From Epichloe hybrida (Eukaryota; Ascomycota; Sordariomycetes; Hypocreales; Clavicipitaceae), in the NCBI GenBank assembly GCA_019022495.1, contig JAFEKR010000030.1, forward strand, positions 744,001-808,000: a stretch of 64,000 nucleotides of DNA, written 5' to 3'. The notes below the pieces were generated by a model, which saw only the letters and a program-made list of their open reading frames with translations, was not told the origin of the DNA and searched no databases. Below, piece after piece: positions 57,222 through 64,000 of this stretch (position 1 is the stretch's first letter; each line of letters opens with the position of its first letter). The position numbers and the translations under genes are program-made.

Positions 57222-58819
57222 ATGTCTTCGGGACGCATTAGATCTGCACCGTTTGGTATGCGGGCCCAGCCTTTCATGTCACGGGCAAAACCCCTGGTAT
57301 ATGAAGAACTCCCACAAGAGATTCCTGTCGATGAAGAGAAGATTCCTGGCTACAACTCAAAGTACTTTTATCCTGCAAACCCTGGCGATATACTAGAGAA
57401 CAGGTATCAACTAGATGTAAAAGTTGGTTGGGGCTCGTCATCGACTGTCTGGCTTGCGCATGATATCAGGAGGTACTCAATTTTGCTGCTATCCGTGCAG
57501 GCTTTCAATTGCCAATCTTCACACGAGGCAAGGTCTTGTATGCTAATGACTTTCCAGACGCGGCTGGCTCAGGCCAAGGAGGTATGTGGCCCTCAAGATT
57601 TGCAACTGCGATACTCCGGAAGAGGATATGACACACGAGTTAGATCTCAACATCCAGCTATCCTCTGCAACCCATGATCACCAAGGACGTGGCGTCCTAG
57701 CGACAGCTATTGAGGGCTACAAGGTTAAGTCGCCCCGGGGAGATTTGCACCTAGTCCTCGTATTTGAACCTTTGAGAGAGCCACTATGGCTACTTAGAAG
57801 GCGAATCACACATCAGGACTATACAACCCATGAGTCGCTGCCGTTTATTAAAACTCATATCCGAATCTTACTGCAAGGCTTAGACTATATGCACTCGCAA
57901 GGCCACGTTATTCACACAGGTATGTTACCCTCCTATTAACCTAACCCTCGTATTAACCTTTGCAGACCTTAAGCTCGATAATATCATGGTAGCTTTTGAA
58001 GACTATTCAACTATTGATGGCTTTCTTCAGGGCCAAACTTGTCATCCTATGGCTTTTAAACACGTTAGAGACCGTATAGTCTACCGCTGCCATAATGACT
58101 TCGGGCCAATCCTCAAAGGTCTTGGAAAGATGATACCACAGATCACAGATTTCGGCCTTGCGCAGCATGGAAGCAGAGCCAAACCTCTCATCCACCCCAT
58201 ACAGCCTAACGAGTTTCGCGCTCCAGAGGTCCTTCTTGGTATTGGTTGGTCCTATAGTGCTGATATGTGGAATTTTGGCGCTATGGTGAGTTCCTTCTTA
58301 CCGTTGTTATTTAATTCACTCTCGTTGACATTAGAAGATCTGGGACTTATTGGCCGGTGAATCTCTCTTCCACCAGCCAAGGACGGAACCATATTCACCA
58401 GCTCAGCATCTAGCGGATATGATTGCCCTCATTGGGGACATACCTCCGTTGCTCATCGAGCGCGAGAGACAAAGGCGTCATTGGAGGTGGTCGCCTCCGG
58501 CTGTGAATCCCGACGGCAAACTCTGTAACAATGTCGCAGAGTTTTACGGTGGCCCGTTCTTGGCCGAAGATGGTGGGTTTGAGTCTAGTCTGGCGACAAC
58601 AGCTACTAATATAATGGATTAGGCTCCTTTGTGCGCAAAGATTTGATACGTCGTACGCGTCAATTACAGAATGAGCTGCCTAGGTGTGTTTGTGAAGAGG
58701 GCCATGCCGACTTGTTCGTAAGGTTTATGAAGAGAATGCTTTGCTGGGTACCAGAGGAGCGCGCCACAGCAGCAGACCTATTAAATGACCCTTGGCTGAA
58801 CTTGAACTCTAATTATTGA
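57222..58819 (+). CDS. SRPK-like serine/threonine kinase, five exons
   Basis: Join: 57222-57472, 57558-57919, 57966-58285, 58338-58572, 58623-58819 (1365 nt, 454 residues). All four introns (85, 46, 52, 50 nt) are GT-AG and keep frame. The same frame is open upstream to 57036, so the start could be earlier. Motifs: GYNSKYFYP, GWGSSSTVWLAHD (Gly loop), YVALKIC (ATP lysine), HVIHTDLKLDNIMV (catalytic loop with T for R), ITDFGLAQ, FRAPEVLLGIGWSYSADMWN, and FMKRMLCWVPEERATAADLL at the end. These are typical of the fungal SRPK expansion, whose members lack the long spacer of splicing SRPKs. The splice model restores every expected conserved block. Confidence 0.8.
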
Positions 58820-59247
58820 TAATTTTTATTAGCGGAATGTATTTAAAATAAGACGTGGAACATAGTGGCCAGATCCTTTGTTACTTGAGACTCAGGGGAA
58901 AGGGAACAAAGGAGATATACGCGTTTAGTAGCCCATCGCCACATTTACATCTATCAAGACAATAACAGCCATCAATAAGTAAGACTACAAACGAGTCTAC
59001 AACAGAGTCAATGGGAATACCGAGGATACGGCATGCCAAATAAATTGCTAAGGTCCAGCGCAGTTCTTTCTGAATGGCCAGCCATTGGGGCGGCAACGAT
59101 GCGGCCCATCGAGAAGCGCTTCCTTAATATCAGACAGACAGATCCCGCAGCTCGTTCGGAAGCCTATTGCTCCCTGTGCATTCTCCGGGCAATGCATCCG
59201 CCGTCTCATCAGTAGTCCTCGTCCTTCCCTAATATGTTTCGAATATC
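58820..59247. other. Convergent intergenic region
   Basis: 428 bp between two genes transcribed toward each other; nothing recognised. Confidence 0.4.
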
Positions 59248-60387
59248 CTACGCATCTAAAATTTCCAGTTGCCTACCCATGACACTATGCTCTTCGGCAT
59301 CCCCGAGAAATTCGCAATAAGAAAGCTTCCACCCGACTCGCGCCATGGAAGTGTGAGCCCCTTTACTAGAGAGGGAGTCCAAGTAGAGGGTGCGGAAGTC
59401 TACATCTTCGGCGTCTTGCCAACGTAGCATGGATAACGCCGCCTGCGAAGTCTGCGACGAAAAAGAGCTAGTATAAGCCTGCCTGTCTTTCAGGACGGTT
59501 AGGCTTGGGGCAAATCTAGCCGTGTCATCAGGCCATAGAAAACGGGGAAGGATAGCAGCTCTGGCAATTGGAACCATTGCTGCAAAACCCCAGTCGATAA
59601 TGCTATGATTTATTATTAGTAGCGGGCAAACACATGGCGGCAATATTCCTTATATACCATTTGATGTTATACTCCTCATCGACGATAATATTGCCTGGCT
59701 TGATATCGCCGTGATCTATAGCAAAGACTGTGCTGTTTCGATCTAGGCCAAGCACCTGATGGAGCAACGCTTGCTGGTCGAGACAGTCCTGCTCAGAAAG
59801 ACTAGGGATTTTCCCCTCTCGGACCTGGGTTCGTCTGTTTCTTAGACGTCGTTCAAAGAAAGTCGTCGCAGTTGTACTACCTATTACAGCCGGTAAGAAT
59901 AGTCATTTTCTGCTGAAGCGTTTTACGCACGATTCTCCAATGTGCACGTAATTAAGGATAGCTGCATCGAGGCTATTTGGCGGAGCACTGTATCCCGAAG
60001 AGGCCGCGGTGGGAAATCGTTGTCCCAAATTAATGGGAAGCCCTCGACCCAAGTTAACACGATAAACGGGTGCTTGACCGGATTATCGAAAGTTAGGCTA
60101 GCTCCACGGCATCTCGGAGCCCAGAAGAAGCCCTTTGCCTCGAGTGTTTGAAGAATGCGAACTTCAGTTTGAACTATAGCGATCGTGTCGTCATAGCTGC
60201 TATTTTCTGCAGGATGTCGCACGCGAATAGCAACGCTCGCTTGGTCTTTGAAGCTTAGCTTGAAGACACGACACTCGCCTCCGCTAAACTCTCCGTCCAA
60301 AAATGGGGCGTTTCCGCCGATGTTAAGTTGGGAAACAGCAGCTAAGATATTTTTCAACTCGAGGTTTTGAGTCTCGTGAGAAGCCAT
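59248..60387 (-). CDS. APH-type kinase-fold protein, three exons
   Basis: Join on the minus strand: 60387-59931, 59880-59658, 59602-59248 (1035 nt, 344 residues). Introns 59930-59881 (GTGCGT...AATAG) and 59657-59603 (GTATAT...CATAG) keep frame. N-lobe GGECRVFKLSFKD, SVAIRVRHP, hinge IVLTWVEGFPL. Catalytic loop IDHGDIKPGNIIV, then CIIDWGFAAMVP; the second intron falls exactly between these two blocks. The C-terminal part (DDTARFAPSLTVLKDRQAY) fits fungal APH proteins. Substrate unknown. Confidence 0.75.
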
Positions 60388-61190
60388 ATTGTGTCAGAGG
60401 AGATAAGCAGGTGATTGTGACCCGGGGGGATAATACACGCACAAATTAATGGCTAGGGTGTGATCTACGAAAACTCTGCTAAGTTAGCAGGGACGACCCG
60501 CAGTACAACTTGTATGTGAATCACTATGGGGCGGCTACTTTGTACTGTTGCCGGGCCGCGGGTAATATAACTAATTGTACGCGTTATATGCGTACAAACG
60601 TATTAGGGAAGCTAAAACTACACCTTAAATAAATATGTAATCTTAGAATAAAAAGTATATAAGGTTTACTACGGATGTCCGAGTCAAAAGTCGTGTCCCC
60701 TACAGGCTACTGCCTAAAGTAGCCTTAGGCACACAAATAGCTTAGAACAACACAAGGGAAATTGAACTAGGTACCTTTGCTATACAAACTACATGTGAAA
60801 GTAACTTATCCTAGTTATTATTAGATTCTTCCTCTGTATTATTAGAATCTAAGGCATTAAGGGCATTAGGAGTATTAGGACTATTAATCTTATAAGGGTC
60901 TAAAATCCACCTAATAACACGCTGAGGGCGACAAGCGACGAGTATCTAGTGGCTAGGTAGGTAAGTCCTATAACAAGTATAGCTAACTAATTTATAGCGT
61001 ATACTACTACTATAACTAAAATATATATATATATACCCTATAACCTTAGGTAATAATTAACTAGGGTATAAGGTAAGGTATATAATTACTAAGTAATAAG
61101 TATAAGTAGCTAATAAGAGTGTATATACTAAGTAAGAGAAAAGGTAAGGGCTAAAACTACTAAATTACATAATAATTACTTATCCCTATA
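60388..61190. other. Transition into an AT-rich block
   Basis: GC content falls quickly right of about 60560. From 60660 leftward-reading codons (SNNTEEESNNN near 60820-60850) look like the end of a decayed transposon gene. ACTACGGATGTCCGAGTC (about 60669) could be a transposon end, but no partner was found. Confidence 0.35.
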
Positions 61191-61194
61191 CTAT

Positions 61195-61425
61195 AGCTTA
61201 TATATTTATAGCTTATATATTTATAGCTTATATATTTATAGCTTATATATTTATAGCTTATATATTTATAGCTTATATATTTATAGCTTATATATTTATA
61301 GCTTATATATTTATAGCTTATATATTTATAGCTTATATATTTATAGCTTATATATTTATAGCTTATATATTTATAGCTTATATATTTATAGCTTATATAT
61401 TTATAGCTTATATATTTATAGTTTA
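61195..61425. repeat. 15-bp tandem array (TATATTTATAGCTTA)n
   Basis: About 15 nearly perfect units with no spacers. Confidence 0.95.
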
Positions 61426-61439
61426 TTAGATTAGAAGTA

Positions 61440-62830
61440 ATATCTTAAATAAATAAGGGAGGGTATTTTCTTAATTTATCTTATAGTAAACATAGGTATA
61501 ATCTTAAGTAAAGTAAACTTAAGGTAATCTTAAGAATCTTATAAGGTATGTGAATTACTATTCAAGAGTTTATCTATAAGTAGTCCCTTTATAGATTAAA
61601 TAATCCTATTACCTAAATAACTAATATTATTATCCCTTATTACAATACTCCTATCCCTAAACCCTAGTACTTATTATTATAATTATGTTTTTTAGGCATA
61701 TATCTTATAGTATATAACACCTCCTTAGGTATATACTAGTTACCCCTAACTAGTGATATATACTAAAACCTAAAAGCACCTTATAAGTATAGTTAGTAAC
61801 TAATCTTATATAAAAAGGGTAAAGGAACTATTTAATCTATTATATATAAACCTAGGCTAATTAATCTTATATAGCTAAATCTTATATAGTAGGAAATAAA
61901 AGTATTAAGGTAAGTAAAAAAGAAAACTAAAAAAATAAAAAGGTAAAAAAGGTAAAGTGTTGATTCCTTCGGATCTTCATCGGTTCAATCGTGGCTAAAG
62001 ACCGGACCAATTGTGAGTCCGGCGCGATACACGTAATATGATTAGCTACATTAATTCGCCACCCCCTCTTTTACCCCACATATAGATTTCGCTCACTTTT
62101 CTAGCATCTAGACTTTCCCTCTTTTCTCTCTCTTTCCTAGCTAGCTAACTAACTATTATTAACTTTAATTATATAAGATTACCCTTATACTTACGTAAGA
62201 CCTTAGTGTAACTAACACTAATTAGTAGTTAACTTTATAACTATAAATAAGCTAGGTATTACAAGAAGAAATATTTCTACAGACACTACTACTACTACCC
62301 CTTATTATGCTATAATAGTTATTGTGGTAAAGAGGCATAATTACATAAGTGTGCTAAAGGAAGAGACTAGAATCCTAGTTATAAGCTTATTAGGCTTCTA
62401 AGGAATTAATTTATTAACCCTTAGGCTAAGGGATATAACTTCGTTATATTTATCTAGGATATTATTATTAATTATTAATTTCATTATTTATTACAAGAAA
62501 ACTAACTAACTAACCAAATCTATTGCTACAAGGCATTTATTTCAAACCTAATATTAAATAACCTTAGCTAAGCTAGCTAATACACCTATAAATTCCCTTT
62601 AACATATTACCTTCTAACAGACCTTTAATCTCTCCTTATAAGCATTTACTACTTGTTTTTTACTCCCTTTACTCTTAGTGCTATTTACTCTATGCTTATT
62701 AGCAAGAGAGAGAGATTACTTCCTTCCCTTCTTTTTATAAAAAATAAGAAGTAGTAATTCCTATTATTCCCTTATTACTTTTCCTATTATTTTCTAGTTA
62801 CTTTTAGAACTTATATTACTTTCATCGGTG
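61440..62830. other. RIP-like AT-rich DNA with one GC island
   Basis: Stop-dense and TA-rich. The island at about 61955-62060 (TGTTGATTCCTTCGG onward) keeps normal composition and could be the start of an LTR. Confidence 0.4.
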
Positions 62831-62849
62831 GGTGCATAGGGTCAGGGTG

Positions 62850-64000
62850 AGGCGGGCGGTGTGGGCGCGCGCGCGGCAACTTTGCGTGTATAGTAGGGTA
62901 GCCCGTGGTAGAAAAAAAAAATCACTGAAAGAGAAAGAGTATAGGGCAACAGGGGTAGTGAGGTAGCTTCTAAGCTAATTAAAAAAAAGAGTAGAAAAAT
63001 CTTATGCGTAGGAAAATTACTTATGTAATGCCAAATGCCTTACGCATATACAATAGAGATTGCGTGTATAAGAGAATTACTTCTATAATGCTAAATGCCT
63101 TACGTACATACAATGAAGATCGCGTACGTAGGAGAATTACTTCTGTAACGCTAAATGCTTTCTGTGCATAGTAAGGCAGCCTATAGTAGAAAAAAAAAAA
63201 TTGCTAAAAGAGGAAGAGTATAGGGCGATAAGGGTAGTAAGGTAGCTTCTAAGCTAATTAAAAAAAAGAGTAGAAAAATCTTATGCGTAGGAAAATTACT
63301 TACGTAATGCTAAATGCCTTGCGCATATATAATAGAGATTGCGTGCGTAAGAGAATTACTTCTATAACGCTAAATGCCTTGCGCACATATAATAAAGATC
63401 GCGCGCGTAGGAGAATTACTTTTGTAATGCTAAATGCCTTGCGTATATATAATAAAGATTGCGTGCGTAGGAAAATTACTTCTATAACTACTAAATACTT
63501 TCTATGTATAGTAAGGCAGCCTATAGCAGAAAAAAAAAATTGCTAAAAAAGGAAGAGTATGGGGCGATAAGGGTAGTAAGGTAGCTTCTAAGCTAATTAA
63601 AAAAAAGAGTAGAAAAATCTTATGTGTAGGAAAATTACTTACGTAATACTAAATGCCTTACGCACATATAATAAAGATTATGCACGTAAGAGAATTACTT
63701 CTATAACGCTAAATGCCTTACGTATATATAATAAAGATTGCGCGCGTAGGAGAATTGTTTTTGTAACGCTAAATGCCTTACGCACATACAATTAAGATTA
63801 CGCGCATAGGATAATTACTTCTATAATACTAAATGCTTTCTGTGCATAGTAAGGCAGCCTATAGTAAAAAAAAAAATTGCTAAAAGAGGAAGAGTATAGG
63901 GCAATAAGGGTAGTAAGGCAGCTTCTAAGCTAATTAAAAAAAAGAGTAGAAAAATCTTATATATAGGAAAATTACTTATGTAATACTAAATGCCTTACGC
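62850..64000. repeat. Higher-order satellite with 60-bp subunits, runs off the window
   Basis: A block containing GTAGAAAAATCTTAT starts at 62991, 63270, 63609 and 63946 (spacing 279, 339, 337). Between these markers are three or four 60-bp subunits, each with GAATTACTT and AAATGCCTTACGCA, plus a non-repeated part with poly-A and GAGGAAGAGTATAGGG. An open frame at 63283-63546 is just the 20-codon subunit repeated. Confidence 0.85.

Noticed and set aside
60660..60860. Terminal inverted repeat of a DNA transposon
   Set aside because: The suspected end near 60669 has no matching partner in the window.
61195..61425. CRISPR-like or telomeric array
   Set aside because: A simple 15-bp tandem repeat without spacers and not of TTAGGG type.
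63283..63546. 87-codon repetitive open frame
   Set aside because: It is the 60-bp satellite subunit read through; no start context or gene structure.

Overview
The window looks like a piece of a filamentous ascomycete (Pezizomycotina) genome, most likely a hypocrealean fungus. Genes carry short GT-AG introns of about 42-105 nt, small secreted proteins have TATA boxes 75-100 bp upstream, and typical fungal families are present (GH55 glucanase, F-box-like, APH-like kinases, SRPK-like kinase, CVNH lectins, a VIT-VWA protein). Large AT-rich, stop-riddled, TpA-rich blocks carry the C-to-T / G-to-A signature of repeat-induced point mutation (RIP). No rRNA, tRNA, CRISPR array or telomere repeat was found. 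Family names come from reading motifs by eye; no database search was run.

Layout. 0.6-1.4 kb: a three-exon secreted CVNH-type lectin gene. 1.7-22.65 kb: one broken gene, a minus-strand GH55 exo-beta-1,3-glucanase, split by about 18.5 kb of nested transposons. A 5'-truncated Tad1-like LINE (3710-22202) sits in the gene between two copies of a 13-bp target duplication. The LINE holds a 450-bp Mutator-like MITE (3914-4363) and a Ty3/gypsy element (5537-20944). The gypsy element holds a Ty1/copia element (7106-15654), and the copia element holds a hAT-type element (11652-13821). Every insertion still has its target-site duplication, so the order of events can be read directly. 22.7-32.5 kb: a gene-poor stretch with an F-box-like gene, a second CVNH lectin, a cysteine-rich secreted peptide and a small disordered protein. 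32.6-34.4 kb: a decayed amidase. 35.2-38.2 kb: a VIT-VWA protein with an FG-repeat tail. 38.8-40.4 kb: an APH-type kinase gene with one frameshift. 42.1-47.1 kb: a GTP cyclohydrolase I gene divergent from a 1188-residue four-domain enzyme (methyltransferase, FAD oxidoreductase, phosphomevalonate-kinase-like, adenine-phosphoribosyltransferase-like). 48.6-51.7 kb: two unrecognised multi-exon genes. 52.2-60.4 kb: a run of kinase-fold genes (atypical protein kinase, APH, SRPK-like, APH) with a small unknown gene and a fragment of an NLR-type nucleoside phosphorylase domain. 60.4-64 kb: a second RIP-like AT-rich block with two satellite arrays.

How the genes may work together. The strongest functional unit is the divergent pair at 42-47 kb. 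GTP cyclohydrolase I makes a pterin precursor from GTP, which is also the entry step to 7-deazapurines. The partner protein combines a base-to-nucleotide transferase, a small-molecule kinase, a flavin oxidoreductase and a methyltransferase. This suggests a small nucleoside- or pterin-related pathway, which is inference only. The secreted CVNH lectins, the cysteine-rich peptide, the kinase run and the NLR fragment next to repeat-rich DNA look like a fast-evolving accessory region.
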